Positions 53,062 through 62,207 of a stretch of DNA of 64,000 bases are shown here, piece after piece (position 1 is the first letter of the stretch; each line of letters begins with the position of its first letter). This DNA is from Roseovarius sp. 217. Its GTDB lineage: Bacteria > Pseudomonadota > Alphaproteobacteria > Rhodobacterales > Rhodobacteraceae. The stretch spans positions 1,090,500 through 1,154,499 of the forward strand of contig NZ_CH902584.1 in NCBI RefSeq assembly GCF_000152845.1, read 5' to 3'. Made by a program: the position numbers and the translations under genes. The notes below the pieces were generated by a model, which saw only the letters and a program-made list of their open reading frames with translations, ran no database searches and had not been told where the DNA came from.

Positions 53062-54342
53062 TTAGCGGTAAAAGTATTCAACAAGGAAGAGTGGCACCGA
53101 CGGCACATAGGTGCAGAGCAACAGCACTGCCAAAAGTACCAGAATAAACCAGATATTGACCTTGGACACTTCCCAGATATTCGCCCGCGCCACCGCACAG
53201 GCAGTAATCAGCACCGAGGCGACCGGTGGCGTCTGTTGGCCAATGGCGAGGTTGAGCGTGACGACCAGCCCGAAGTGCACCGGGTCGATGCCAGCAGCGG
53301 CAATCAGCGGCATTACGATTGGAATCACCAGAATGATCGCCGCAGCAGAGTGCAGAAAAAAGCCGATGATCAGAAAGAAGAAGTTGAGAATGAGCAGGAT
53401 CGCCCATTGTTGATCGGTTATATTGAGAATGCCCTGTGCCAGTTGCTGCGGGATCTGCGCGCGGGTGAGAAACCCACCCATCAGAACCGAAGCCGCCACC
53501 AGAAGCATGACGACTGCCGTCTGCATACCGCCGTCCAGCATGGCGCGGCGAAGATGCTTGAGATCAATCTGCCGATACCAGGCCGAGACCACGATAGCCG
53601 CGATCACGGCCAGCCCCGCTGCTTCGGTCGCTGTGACATAGCCGCCAAAGATGCCACCCAGAATGATGACCGGCAGAAAGAAAGCTGGCAGCGCATCCAT
53701 GAACGTTTCCCGCACGCGCGGTATATTGAACGCTTCTTCGGTTGGCAGATTGTAGCGGCGGGCAAAAATATAGGCCACAAGCATCAAGCCAGCGGCCCCC
53801 AAGAGACCGGGGACCACGCCTGCAACGAAGAGTTGCTCAACTGATGTATTGGCAGAGGCCGCATAGAGGATCATGGGAATCGATGGTGGAATGATGATCG
53901 CCAGCGATGCGGACGAAGAGGTGACTGCGGCGGATAGTTCCTTGGAATAGCCGCGCTTCTTCATTTGCGGAATAAGGATGGAACCCATGGCTGCGACGTC
54001 GGCCACGGCAGACCCTGAGATCTCGGCAAAGAAGAGGGAAACCCCGATGTTCACCATCGCGAGGCCACCGCGAATGAAGCCAATCAGCGACGAGACAAAA
54101 TTGATCAGCCTGTCAGTGATTCCCCCCGCATTCATGATCGCACCCGCAAGAACGAACATTGGAATGGCAATCAGGGAAAACTTGGTGGAGCCATCGTACA
54201 TGTCGAGCGCGATGGTCACGAGGCTGTTGGCACCTTCGGTCACGAAGAGACCCAACACGCCTGCCAATGCCAGCCCGATGGCGATCGGCACGTTGATGCA
54301 GATCATCGCCACGAGGGCCGCGAAAATTCCCAGCATCAGCAT
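53062..54342 (-). CDS. TRAP transporter large permease (DctM-like)
   Basis: A 426-residue membrane protein with about 12 helices. GGITDRLINFVSSLIGFIRGGLAMVNIGVSLFFAEISGSAVADVAAMGSILIPQMKKRGY is the DctM signature region. It drives Na- or H-coupled solute uptake with DctQ and DctP. The start overlaps the dctQ stop by one base (TGATG). TRAP systems import small carboxylates, sulfonates or amino-acid-like solutes. Confidence 0.94.
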   Translation of the reverse strand: MLMLGIFAALVAMICINVPIAIGLALAGVLGLFVTEGANSLVTIALDMYDGSTKFSLIAIPMFVLAGAIMNAGGITDRLINFVSSLIGFIRGGLAMVNIGVSLFFAEISGSAVADVAAMGSILIPQMKKRGYSKELSAAVTSSSASLAIIIPPSIPMILYAASANTSVEQLFVAGVVPGLLGAAGLMLVAYIFARRYNLPTEEAFNIPRVRETFMDALPAFFLPVIILGGIFGGYVTATEAAGLAVIAAIVVSAWYRQIDLKHLRRAMLDGGMQTAVVMLLVAASVLMGGFLTRAQIPQQLAQGILNITDQQWAILLILNFFFLIIGFFLHSAAAIILVIPIVMPLIAAAGIDPVHFGLVVTLNLAIGQQTPPVASVLITACAVARANIWEVSKVNIWFILVLLAVLLLCTYVPSVPLFLVEYFYR

Positions 54343-54896
54343 CACACGCGCTCCTTGTTCTTGTCGAGTTCGGTTTCGACCTCTTCCTCTATCTCGGCAT
54401 GTTCCAGAGAAATGCCGCGTGCGGTCTGGGTCCAATAATTTGGCAGGCTCAGCAATTGGCAGGTGATGAACAGGATTGCACCGATAGGAATAACCGATTG
54501 AGTGAATTGCACCGGCACCCAAGTCAGGGCCGTCAGATGATCGCCTTCTAGGACCTCAAGCACCTGAAACCCGGCACGCGCCATCAGAACGAAGAACAAG
54601 AGAACGAGGCCTTCGCCAATCAAGACCGCAATCATGCGGCCACGCGGCGGAATGGCCAGCAATACGGTGTCAAATCCGATATGTCGTCGATGCAGCGCTG
54701 CGAGAGCCGAGCCGTAATAGGTAATCCAAGCGAGCATAATCGCGGCCACTTCGTCATACCACGAAAAGCTCTGCCCCATCAGGCGGGCAATAACAGCGAC
54801 GATCACGGTTACCGTGAGTGCAACCATCAAAAAGATCGTAATCCATTCCAGAAGGCGGCTTGCCATCATGTTGGTGCGTTGAAGAAGAGCGTTCAT
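54342..54896 (-). CDS. TRAP transporter small permease (DctQ-like)
   Basis: A 184-residue protein with four helices and the DctQ features FSWYDEVAAIMLAWITYYGSALA and HIGFDTVLL. It bridges the DctM permease. The C-terminal tail is strongly charged (HAEIEEEVETELDKNKERV). It is separated from dctP by 116 bp that contain a strong stem-loop. Confidence 0.92.
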   Translation of the reverse strand: MNALLQRTNMMASRLLEWITIFLMVALTVTVIVAVIARLMGQSFSWYDEVAAIMLAWITYYGSALAALHRRHIGFDTVLLAIPPRGRMIAVLIGEGLVLLFFVLMARAGFQVLEVLEGDHLTALTWVPVQFTQSVIPIGAILFITCQLLSLPNYWTQTARGISLEHAEIEEEVETELDKNKERV

Positions 54897-54977
54897 TTGG
54901 TCCTGCGTTCGGGTGCATCGAACCTGCCCGGCAGCGCTAGGCCGGGATTGATCCGCAATGTCATGTCCAGGGTGAAA

Positions 54978-55002
54978 CGGCGGCCCCTGAACGGGACCGC
55001 CG
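54978..55002 (-). terminator. Intercistronic stem-loop between dctP and dctQ
   Basis: On the minus strand CGGCGG-T-CCC pairs with GGG-G-CCGCCG around GTTCA, ten pairs with one G-U, followed by TTTCA. It sits just after the dctP stop and is typical of attenuators that keep dctP mRNA more abundant than the permease genes. Confidence 0.6.
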
Positions 55003-55012
55003 ACCGTCGCTC

Positions 55013-55987
55013 TTAGCTCGATTCGCCAAGAGCAAGAACCGCATCAACCAGTTCCTGACCGCCCTCAACTTCGGCTGCGAAGGCATCATAGATTGGTTTG
55101 GACGCTTCGATGAACGCTGCCTTGTCGGCCTCGTTCACCTCGACGCCGGCCTCTTTGATCACGTCGAGAAGCTCGGTTTCAAGCTCTGCCGCTTTCTCAT
55201 ATGTGAAGGTCTGCGTCTCGCCGGCGCAGTCGGTCAGCACCGCCTTCACGTCGTCAGGTTGATCATCGAGATGCTTTTTGGACGCCAGAATATACGCTGG
55301 CGTATAGACATGGCCCGTGATCGAGAGATACTTCTGGACCTCTTGGAACTTGGCCGAGGCGATTTGGGCATAGGGGTTTTCCTGCCCGTCGATCACGCCC
55401 GTCTGCAAAGCGGTGAACACGTCAGAAAAGGCCATCGGTGTGGGATTGGCGCCGTATTCCTGGAACATCTTGACGCGCCATTCGCCGTTGGGCGTGCGTA
55501 GCTTGATGCCTTGCAGATCCTCAGGGACATTGATCGGCCGGGTGTTGTTGGTGATGTGGCGAAAGCCGTTCTCGGCAAGGCCCACTATGTGATAGCCATT
55601 TTCGTTGGCGGCCCCCTGAAACTTGTCCATCATCGCATCCTGAACGCGGCGCATGTGGTCGCGATCCTTGATGATATATGGCATCTCGAAGACGCCAAAG
55701 ATGCCGTCCACCGAAGACATCACTGATGAGGGTAGCGCAAAATCTACCTGACCTAGCTTGAGCTTTTGCAAGAGTTCCTTGTCCTTGCCCAACTGCGACG
55801 AGCCGAAAGTCTGGACTTCGACCTTGCCGCCAGATTTCTCAGCGACGCAGGCGGCATAGTGATTGGCGGTCGCCTCGAATAGTGATCCTGGCGCACCGAC
55901 ATGGCCGAACTTCATCGTGATATCTGCTGCCATTGCGGGCAGCGCGATGAAGGACGCTACTACGGATGCAATCAATGTCTTTTTCAT
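55013..55987 (-). CDS. TRAP transporter substrate-binding protein (DctP-like)
   Basis: A 324-residue periplasmic protein with signal peptide MKKTLIASVVASFIALPAMA, then DITMKFGHVGAPGSLFEATANHYA. The conserved TRAP segments GIKLRTPNGEWRVKMFQEYGANPTPMAFSDVFTALQTGVIDGQENPY (about residues 145-190) include the Arg that clamps the ligand carboxylate. The ligand is therefore probably a carboxylic acid. Stem-loops flank the gene on both sides, and a GGGAGG site precedes 55987. Confidence 0.94.
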   Translation of the reverse strand: MKKTLIASVVASFIALPAMAADITMKFGHVGAPGSLFEATANHYAACVAEKSGGKVEVQTFGSSQLGKDKELLQKLKLGQVDFALPSSVMSSVDGIFGVFEMPYIIKDRDHMRRVQDAMMDKFQGAANENGYHIVGLAENGFRHITNNTRPINVPEDLQGIKLRTPNGEWRVKMFQEYGANPTPMAFSDVFTALQTGVIDGQENPYAQIASAKFQEVQKYLSITGHVYTPAYILASKKHLDDQPDDVKAVLTDCAGETQTFTYEKAAELETELLDVIKEAGVEVNEADKAAFIEASKPIYDAFAAEVEGGQELVDAVLALGESS

Positions 55988-56068
55988 GGTCTTCCTCCCT
56001 TGGTTTCTCGTTATTGACGCGGATTTTGCCGCGCGGTCGTCATGCGTTCTCCCGGTAGGGATCATAAT

Positions 56069-56100
56069 GTTCCGGGCAGGCTCCTCCTCCCACCCGGAAC
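56069..56100 (-). promoter_or_regulatory. Stem-loop between the aminotransferase gene and dctP
   Basis: GTTCCGGG and CCCGGAAC form a perfect 8-bp stem with a 16-base loop, 10 bases after the aminotransferase stop. There is no T-tract. It may protect the dctP mRNA 5' end or weakly terminate upstream transcripts. Confidence 0.5.
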
Positions 56101-56109
56101 GCGCGATCG

Positions 56110-57294
56110 TCAGGCTGCAGCGCGCGCGCTATCAAACTTCTGACCCAGCACCTCCATCGCAGCCTGCACGCCCCCGGCCCGGTGCGGCACGCCTGCATCT
56201 CGCAGGCCCATTTCAACACCAGCCAATGTGCCGATCAGCATGAGATCATTGAAATCCCCCAAGTGACCGATACGGAACACCCTGTCCGCCACTTTGGACA
56301 GACCGTTGCCAAGCGACATATCATAGTTGCGCAAGGTGACGGAGCGGAAGTTGTCGGCAGAATGTCCTTCGGGCATCATCACCGCGGTGAGCACGGGCGA
56401 GCAGTCAGGCGCCTTTTTGCAGAGCACCTCAAGCCCCCACGCCTCGACCGCCGCACGCGCCGCAGTGCCGTGCCGTTTGTGCCGAGCAAAGACATTGTCG
56501 AGCCCTTCTTCGTGCAGCATGTCGATGGCCTCGTTCAGGCCATAGAGCAGGTTGGTTGCGGGGGTGTAGGGGAAATAGCCGGTATCATTTGGCCCGGTCA
56601 TTTCAGCCCAGCTCCAGTAAGAGCGTTTGAGCGCGGCGCTTTCGGATACTTGCATCGCCTTGGCGCTAATCGCATTGAACGACAGTCCCGGCGGCAGCAT
56701 CAGACCCTTTTGCGATCCGGAGACTGTGACATCCACGCCCCAGTTATCATGCCGGTACTCTACAGAGGCGAGCGAGGAAATCGTATCGACCATCAAAAGC
56801 GCCGGGTGATTGGCGGCATCCATCGCGCGGCGCACGGCGGCTACGTCGGTCACGGAGCCGGTCGAGGTCTCGTTATGCACGACGCAGACGGCCTTGATGT
56901 CGTGGGTCTTGTCGGCGCGCAGATGCTCTTGGATCTGCGCGGCATCGGCACCGGCGCGCCAGTCACTGTCGATGAAGACAGGATTGAGCCCCAGCTTCAG
57001 CGCCAGTTTCTGCCAGAGCATAGCAAAATGGCCGGTTTCATACATCAGCACCGTGTCGCCCGGTGAGAGCGTGTTTACCAGTGCCGCCTCCCAAGCGCCG
57101 GTCCCGGAGGACGGATAGATCACCACGCGGGATTCGGTCTTGAAAATTCTCTTCATACCCTCGAGCGCCTTGCGCCCGACTTCGGCAAAGGCCGGGCCGC
57201 GGTGGTCCATGGTCGGGTAGTCCATCGCCCGCAGGATTCGGTCCGGCACGTTCGACGGGCCGGGGATTTGCAGAAAGTGGCGGCCAGCGGTCAT
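56110..57294 (-). CDS. Class V aminotransferase (alanine/serine-glyoxylate type)
   Basis: A 394-residue PLP enzyme. N-terminal FLQIPGPSNVPDRILRAMDYPTMDHRGP is diagnostic of alanine/serine-glyoxylate aminotransferases; the PLP Lys is in VSGSQKGLMLPPG, and SSGTGAWEA binds the cofactor phosphate. Such enzymes transfer an amino group from Ala, Ser or Asp to glyoxylate, giving glycine. GGGAGG before 57294 settles the start. As the first gene of the operon it links the imported compound to glyoxylate or amino acid exchange. A bhc-type aspartate-glyoxylate role is possible but the partner genes are absent. Confidence 0.9.
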   Translation of the reverse strand: MTAGRHFLQIPGPSNVPDRILRAMDYPTMDHRGPAFAEVGRKALEGMKRIFKTESRVVIYPSSGTGAWEAALVNTLSPGDTVLMYETGHFAMLWQKLALKLGLNPVFIDSDWRAGADAAQIQEHLRADKTHDIKAVCVVHNETSTGSVTDVAAVRRAMDAANHPALLMVDTISSLASVEYRHDNWGVDVTVSGSQKGLMLPPGLSFNAISAKAMQVSESAALKRSYWSWAEMTGPNDTGYFPYTPATNLLYGLNEAIDMLHEEGLDNVFARHKRHGTAARAAVEAWGLEVLCKKAPDCSPVLTAVMMPEGHSADNFRSVTLRNYDMSLGNGLSKVADRVFRIGHLGDFNDLMLIGTLAGVEMGLRDAGVPHRAGGVQAAMEVLGQKFDSARAAA

Positions 57295-57373
57295 TGTCGA
57301 TCCTCCCAAGATACGTCCCTGTGCAGCCGGTTCTGTTGATCGTCATTGCTGGCACACAGGTGAATTTTGTTGA

Positions 57374-57392
57374 ATTGAATTCTGAATTCAAT
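57374..57392. promoter_or_regulatory. 19-bp perfect palindrome in the divergent promoter region
   Basis: ATTGAATTC-T-GAATTCAAT is a perfect 9-bp inverted repeat with a one-base centre, 80 bp from the aminotransferase start and 45 bp from the dehydrogenase start. A further TGAATT copy lies just upstream. It is the natural candidate operator for the GntR regulator encoded at 60358. Confidence 0.6.
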
Positions 57393-57437
57393 ATTCTGTC
57401 AAGACTAAACTCAGACCATCGACCGGATCGGGGACCC

Positions 57438-60368
57438 ATGCTCGGCAGTACAATCCAACAGCGCCTCGACCGAGAGGTGCAGGGCGAAACGCGCTTTGAT
57501 GCCTTTTCGCGCGGGCGGTATGCGACCGATGCCTCGATCTATCAGATCATGCCTGCGGGGGTGCTCATTGCCAAGGTGCCGGGGGATATTCTGGCCGCAT
57601 TGGACGCTGCGCGTGAGGCGGGTTTGCCCCTGACGATGCGCGGCGGCGGCACCTCGCAATGTGGGCAGACGGTCAACTCCGGCCTGATCGTCGACTGCTC
57701 GAAATACCTAAACCGAATTCTGGAGCTGGATGTCGCGGGTCGACGCGCGGTGGTCGAGCCGGGGATCGTTCTGGACGATCTGAACCGGGCGCTGAAGCCG
57801 CATGGCCTTTGGTTTCCGGTCGATGTCTCGACTGCCTCGCGCGCCACGATCGGCGGTATGGTGGGAAACAATTCCTGTGGCTCGCGGTCGCTGCGCTATG
57901 GCACGACACGGGACAATGTGGAGCGGATCGAGGGGTTTCTGGCCGATGGGACGCCGTTCGATTTCGGCCCCGGATCGGGCAATCGCGTGCCAGAACCCCT
58001 GTTGCGGCAAATGCTCGATCTGGGCGCACGCGAGGCTGAGGAAATCGCCGCGCGGTTCCCCAAGGTGCAACGCCGTGTGGGCGGATATAATATCGACGCA
58101 CTGGTCCCCGGTGAGAGGCCCATCAACCTTGCGCATCTGCTGATCGGGTCCGAGGGAACGCTGGCCACCTCGACTGCTATCGAAATCCGGCTCTCACCGC
58201 TGCCGTCGAAAACCCGTGTGCTGGGCGTCTGCCATTTCCCCACCTTCCGCGCCGCGATGGAAGCGGCCAAACGGCTGGTCGAGCTGGGGCCGACGTCGGT
58301 CGAATTGGTGGATAACACCATGATCGACCTTGCGCGCGCCATCCCGCTCTACGCGAAAACGCTGGAGCAATTCGTGCGCGGCGCACCCGCCGCGATGCTG
58401 CTCGTTGAATTCGCCGATAGCCCGCCGGAGAACGAAGAGAACATGCGCCGTCTGGCCGATACCATGTCGGACCTTGGCTATGGGTTTGGCATGGGGGGTG
58501 CCCATGAGGGCGGTGTGGTCGAGGTCTGGGATATGGCCCTTGCCGCCGAGATTGGCGAGCTGCGCAAGGCGGGGCTCAACATCATGATGTCGATGAAGGA
58601 GGCGGGCAAACCTGTGTCTTTTGTCGAGGATTGCGCCGTGCCGCTGGAGCATCTGGCGGATTATACTGACCGGCTGACAGAGGTGTTCCATAGCCACGGC
58701 ACCACCGGCACATGGTATGCCCATGCCTCTGAGGGGTGCCTGCACGTGCGCCCCGTCCTGAACCTTAAGCTGGAGCAGGACGTGCGCAAGATGCGTGACA
58801 TCGCTGAAGCCGCGTTTGAGATGGTGAGGCAATATAAGGGCTCGCATTCCGGCGAACATGGCGATGGGATCGTGCGGTCGGAGTTTCACGGCGCGATGTT
58901 CGGTCCGCGTATCCTGAGCGCGTTCGAGGAGGTCAAGGCGGCGTTCGATCCCGACACCCGCCTCAACCCCGGCAAGATCGTGCATGCGCCAAAAATGGAT
59001 GACCGCAGCCTGATGCGCTATCCGCCGGGCTATGATTTCGTCGATCTGAAAACCGGCCATGACTGGTCCGCCTGGACCGGCAAGGGCGGCGGATTCCAGG
59101 GCGCGGTCGAGATGTGCAACAACAACGGGGCCTGTCGCAAACTGGCAGGCGGTGCGATGTGCCCGAGTTATCGCGTGACGCGCGACGAGCGGGACGTGAC
59201 GCGAGGCCGCGCGAATACGCTGCGGCTGGCGCTGTCGGGACGGTTGGGTCAGAACGCGCTTTTCTCTGACGAGATGGCGGAAACGATCAAGCTCTGCGTC
59301 GGGTGCAAGGCCTGCAAGCGCGAGTGCCCGACCGGCGTGGACATGGCCAAGATGAAGACCGAAGTGCTGTATCAGCGCGGGCAAAAGCTGGGATTCGGCC
59401 TGCGCGCACGGCTTATTGCAGAGATGCCACGCTATGCGCGGTTTGCCGTGACGTTGCGCGCCCTCATCGCGTTGCGTAACCGTGTGCCGATGCTTGCCGC
59501 CTTGGGTGAGCGGATCACAGGGCTGGCGCGGGCGCGCTCTCTGCCGCTCTTCCGGGGAGATTTTTTCAAGGATTCAGAGGTCAAACGCGCCCGGTCTTCG
59601 GCCAAGGCGGGCAAGGTCATCCTTTTTACCGACACGTTCAATCGCTGGATGGAGCCAGAGATTCCCCGCGCCGCGCTGCGCGTGTTGACGCGCGCAGGCT
59701 ATGAGGTGATCACCGCCCAATCGCCCGGTCGCCCGCTCTGCTGTGGGCGGACCTATCTGGCGGCGGGCATGATCGACAAGGCCCGCGCCGAAGCGAAGCG
59801 CACGCTCAATGCGCTCTTGCCCTATATTCGCGCAGGCGTGCCGGTGGTGGGCCTGGAGCCGTCGTGCCTTCTGACCCTGCGCGACGAGTTCCTGACTTTG
59901 CTGCCGGGTGAGGACACGCGTTTGCTGTCGGAGAACGCCTATCTCTTCGAAGAGTTCATCGCCCGCGAATCCCGGGCGAACAAGCTCAACCTGCCCCTGT
60001 CCGATCTCGGTCGGGCAGCCCATGTGCACGGCCATTGCCATCAAAAGGCGTCGGGGGTGATGGGCGATATGGCGCAGGCTCTGGCGCTCATCCCCGGTCT
60101 TGACCCCAAGACCATCGAGAGCAGTTGTTGCGGCATGGCGGGGGCCTTTGGCTATCAGGCCGAGACGATCGATATCTCGCTCAGGATGGGGGAATTGACG
60201 CTCTTGCCCGCTGTGCGCGCCGCTGCCCCCGATGACCTTTTGATTGCCAATGGCACCTCTTGTCGTCACCAAATCTTCGACGGGACCGAACGTCGCGCGC
60301 TGCACATTGCAGAAATCTTCGACAGAGCGTCGGAAACTACTGTAAGGGAGGGCCGAAATGATGGATGA
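57438..60368 (+). CDS. FAD/Fe-S 2-hydroxyacid dehydrogenase, GlcD-GlcF fusion (YdiJ-like)
   Basis: A 976-residue two-part oxidoreductase. The N-terminal half is a GlcD-type FAD domain (TMRGGGTSQCGQTVNSG, ATIGGMVGNNSCGSRSLRYGTTRDN, ending SGEHGDGIVRSEFHG). The C-terminal half has ferredoxin-type cysteines (CVGCKACKRECPTGVDMAKMK and an earlier cluster MCNNNGACRKLAGGAMCP) and CCG motifs (PLCCGRTYLAAG, SSCCGMAGAFGY). E. coli YdiJ and relatives oxidise D-2-hydroxyacids. The ATG at 57438 begins the family sequence; the frame upstream extends through the palindrome. The next gene overlaps its end by 11 bases. Confidence 0.87.
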   Translation: MLGSTIQQRLDREVQGETRFDAFSRGRYATDASIYQIMPAGVLIAKVPGDILAALDAAREAGLPLTMRGGGTSQCGQTVNSGLIVDCSKYLNRILELDVAGRRAVVEPGIVLDDLNRALKPHGLWFPVDVSTASRATIGGMVGNNSCGSRSLRYGTTRDNVERIEGFLADGTPFDFGPGSGNRVPEPLLRQMLDLGAREAEEIAARFPKVQRRVGGYNIDALVPGERPINLAHLLIGSEGTLATSTAIEIRLSPLPSKTRVLGVCHFPTFRAAMEAAKRLVELGPTSVELVDNTMIDLARAIPLYAKTLEQFVRGAPAAMLLVEFADSPPENEENMRRLADTMSDLGYGFGMGGAHEGGVVEVWDMALAAEIGELRKAGLNIMMSMKEAGKPVSFVEDCAVPLEHLADYTDRLTEVFHSHGTTGTWYAHASEGCLHVRPVLNLKLEQDVRKMRDIAEAAFEMVRQYKGSHSGEHGDGIVRSEFHGAMFGPRILSAFEEVKAAFDPDTRLNPGKIVHAPKMDDRSLMRYPPGYDFVDLKTGHDWSAWTGKGGGFQGAVEMCNNNGACRKLAGGAMCPSYRVTRDERDVTRGRANTLRLALSGRLGQNALFSDEMAETIKLCVGCKACKRECPTGVDMAKMKTEVLYQRGQKLGFGLRARLIAEMPRYARFAVTLRALIALRNRVPMLAALGERITGLARARSLPLFRGDFFKDSEVKRARSSAKAGKVILFTDTFNRWMEPEIPRAALRVLTRAGYEVITAQSPGRPLCCGRTYLAAGMIDKARAEAKRTLNALLPYIRAGVPVVGLEPSCLLTLRDEFLTLLPGEDTRLLSENAYLFEEFIARESRANKLNLPLSDLGRAAHVHGHCHQKASGVMGDMAQALALIPGLDPKTIESSCCGMAGAFGYQAETIDISLRMGELTLLPAVRAAAPDDLLIANGTSCRHQIFDGTERRALHIAEIFDRASETTVREGRNDG

Positions 60369-61053
60369 CCATAGTCAAGAGCCCCCCATGACCGCCCTCA
60401 AACCCGATCCAATCGGACGAACAGCGCTTGCCGTCGAGATTTCCAACCGCCTGCGCCAGATGATCCTCGAGGGTCAATTGCAGCCCGGTGAGAAGATCAA
60501 CGAGAAAGTTTTAACCGAGCAATTTGGCGTATCGCGCACGCCGCTGCGCGAGGCGCTAAAGGTGCTGGCCGCCGAAGGTCTGCTCGACCTCATCCCGCAT
60601 CGCGGCGCGGTCATCACCCGGCAGAGCGAGGCTGAACTGGCGGAGGTATTCTGCGTGCTGGCCGCTCTGGAAGGGCTGGCAGGGGAATTGGCGGCCGAGC
60701 ACGCCAGTGAAGACATCCTTCACGAGATCGCAGATATGACACGGGCGCTGCGCCGCACCTTTGACGAGGCAGACCGCCCCACTTATTTCCGGATCAATCA
60801 GGCAATCCACAAGACGATCCTCACTGCTGCGGGCAATGATATGCTGCTGCGCTCGCATGAATTGCTGGCCTATCGCGTGCAGCGGGCGCGCTATCAGGCC
60901 AATCTGACTGCGGAACGCTGGCGCGCGGCAGTCGAGGAACATGAGGCCATCCTAGAAGCGCTGAGCAGGCGGGATGCCGAACGCTGTGGCAAGCTGATGA
61001 AGGACCACCTCTTGCGCAAGTTCGCCTCGATCAAGGCCAAGACGCAAGGATGA
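60358..61053 (+). CDS. GntR/FCD family transcriptional regulator
   Basis: A 231-residue regulator with an N-terminal GntR winged helix (ISNRLRQMILEGQLQPGEKINEKVLTEQFGVSRTPLREALKVLAAEGL). The effector domain is FCD, with metal-site-like residues in TYFRINQAIHKTI and EEHEAILEALSRRD. FCD regulators usually bind short organic acids and control the genes beside them. It overlaps the dehydrogenase gene and most likely controls both arms of the divergent locus through the 57374 palindrome. Confidence 0.92.
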   Translation: MMDDHSQEPPMTALKPDPIGRTALAVEISNRLRQMILEGQLQPGEKINEKVLTEQFGVSRTPLREALKVLAAEGLLDLIPHRGAVITRQSEAELAEVFCVLAALEGLAGELAAEHASEDILHEIADMTRALRRTFDEADRPTYFRINQAIHKTILTAAGNDMLLRSHELLAYRVQRARYQANLTAERWRAAVEEHEAILEALSRRDAERCGKLMKDHLLRKFASIKAKTQG

Positions 61054-61100
61054 GCGCAAAGTGTTTGAGGGGGAGCGATGCCTGCGCGCCACGTGCCCCC

Positions 61101-62207
61101 TTAGGCCGATCTGAACCGTCCCGGCGCCATGGCTGCCAGAACATGATCCGGCACCTCGGGTGGGTTCCCTGCAATCAACGCCGCCGTCAGCCGTGAGAGC
61201 GCAGGCGCGGTCTGCACACCGTAGCCGCCCTGACCCGCAAGCCAGAAAAACCCGTCCGCCTGCGGATCAAACCCCACCACTGGCGTGCGGTCTGGGGCAA
61301 AAGTGCGCAGGCCCGCCCAACTATGTTCAACCCGTGTCACCGGCATGCTGACCGCCTGCTCGAACCGATAGAGCCCCTCGGCCAGCACCATGTCATCAGC
61401 CCAGGCATCATGGGGTTCGACCGGGTCTTCATCGGCGGGGGAAACCATCAGCTTGCCGGCCTCGGGTTTGGCATACCATGTCTCTGCGATAGAGCCGAAG
61501 ATCGGCCAATGCTCGGTTTCATAGCCCTGGGGTGCCGGAATGATCGCGGCGGAGCGCCTGTAGGGTTGCAATCCTGCGCGCGGCACCCCAGCCAAGGCTG
61601 CCACCTCATCCGCCCAGCCACCCGCCGCGTTGACGATGATCGGCGCGCAATGCTGTCCCTGTGCGGTTTCGATCTGCCATAACCCGGCGCTCTGCGACAG
61701 GGCTGTGACCTCAGCGTTGGTCACGATCTGTCCGCCCCGCGCCCGCAGCATGCGCGCATAGCCTTGCAACAAGAGGTCCACGTCGATGCCACGCGCGCCG
61801 CGTTCGATCATCGCACCCGCGATGCGGTCAGCGCGCAGAATTGGGACGATTTCGGCGGCCTCTTTGCCGGTCAGACGGTCGATGCCGGTCGAGCCGTCGA
61901 GATAGGCGTCGAGGATCGGCAACTCTTCCTCGGAGGCGACCATCAATTCGCCGCGCGGGCTGAGTAAAGGTTTATCGCTGATCTCGCCCGGCTGCTCGAA
62001 AATCGGTTCGGCCACGGCGTTGAGTGCGCGCAGGGTGGCATTGCCGTAATTGCGGATAAAGATGGCGGCAGAGCGGCCAGTGGCATGATAGCCAATCTGC
62101 GGTTCCTTCTCGAGCACGAGCACAACCGCACCGCCGCGCGCAAGCTCTGCCGCCGCGCTGATTCCGGCGATGCCACCGCCGATCACGATCACATCGGTCA
62201 CGGTCAC
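61101..62207 (-). CDS. FAD-dependent amine/amino acid oxidoreductase (DAO family)
   Basis: A 368-residue DAO-family flavoprotein. The ADP-binding motif DVIVIGGGIAGISAAAELARGGAVVLVLEKE is at the N-terminus, and GYHATGRSAA follows in the DAO pattern. The C-terminal VEHSWAGLRTFAPDRTPVVGFDPQADGFFWLAGQGGYGVQTAPALSRL is typical of D-amino acid or glycine-type oxidases and D-arginine dehydrogenases. Coupled by ATGA to the amidohydrolase gene, so the substrate may be a D-amino acid or amine released by it. Confidence 0.85.
   Translation of the reverse strand: MTVTDVIVIGGGIAGISAAAELARGGAVVLVLEKEPQIGYHATGRSAAIFIRNYGNATLRALNAVAEPIFEQPGEISDKPLLSPRGELMVASEEELPILDAYLDGSTGIDRLTGKEAAEIVPILRADRIAGAMIERGARGIDVDLLLQGYARMLRARGGQIVTNAEVTALSQSAGLWQIETAQGQHCAPIIVNAAGGWADEVAALAGVPRAGLQPYRRSAAIIPAPQGYETEHWPIFGSIAETWYAKPEAGKLMVSPADEDPVEPHDAWADDMVLAEGLYRFEQAVSMPVTRVEHSWAGLRTFAPDRTPVVGFDPQADGFFWLAGQGGYGVQTAPALSRLTAALIAGNPPEVPDHVLAAMAPGRFRSA

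Noticed and set aside
61068..61101. AGGGGG/CCCCCT pairing between the GntR gene and the convergent oxidase gene as a terminator.
   Set aside because: The stem is six pairs with a 22-base loop and no T-tract, too weak to call.
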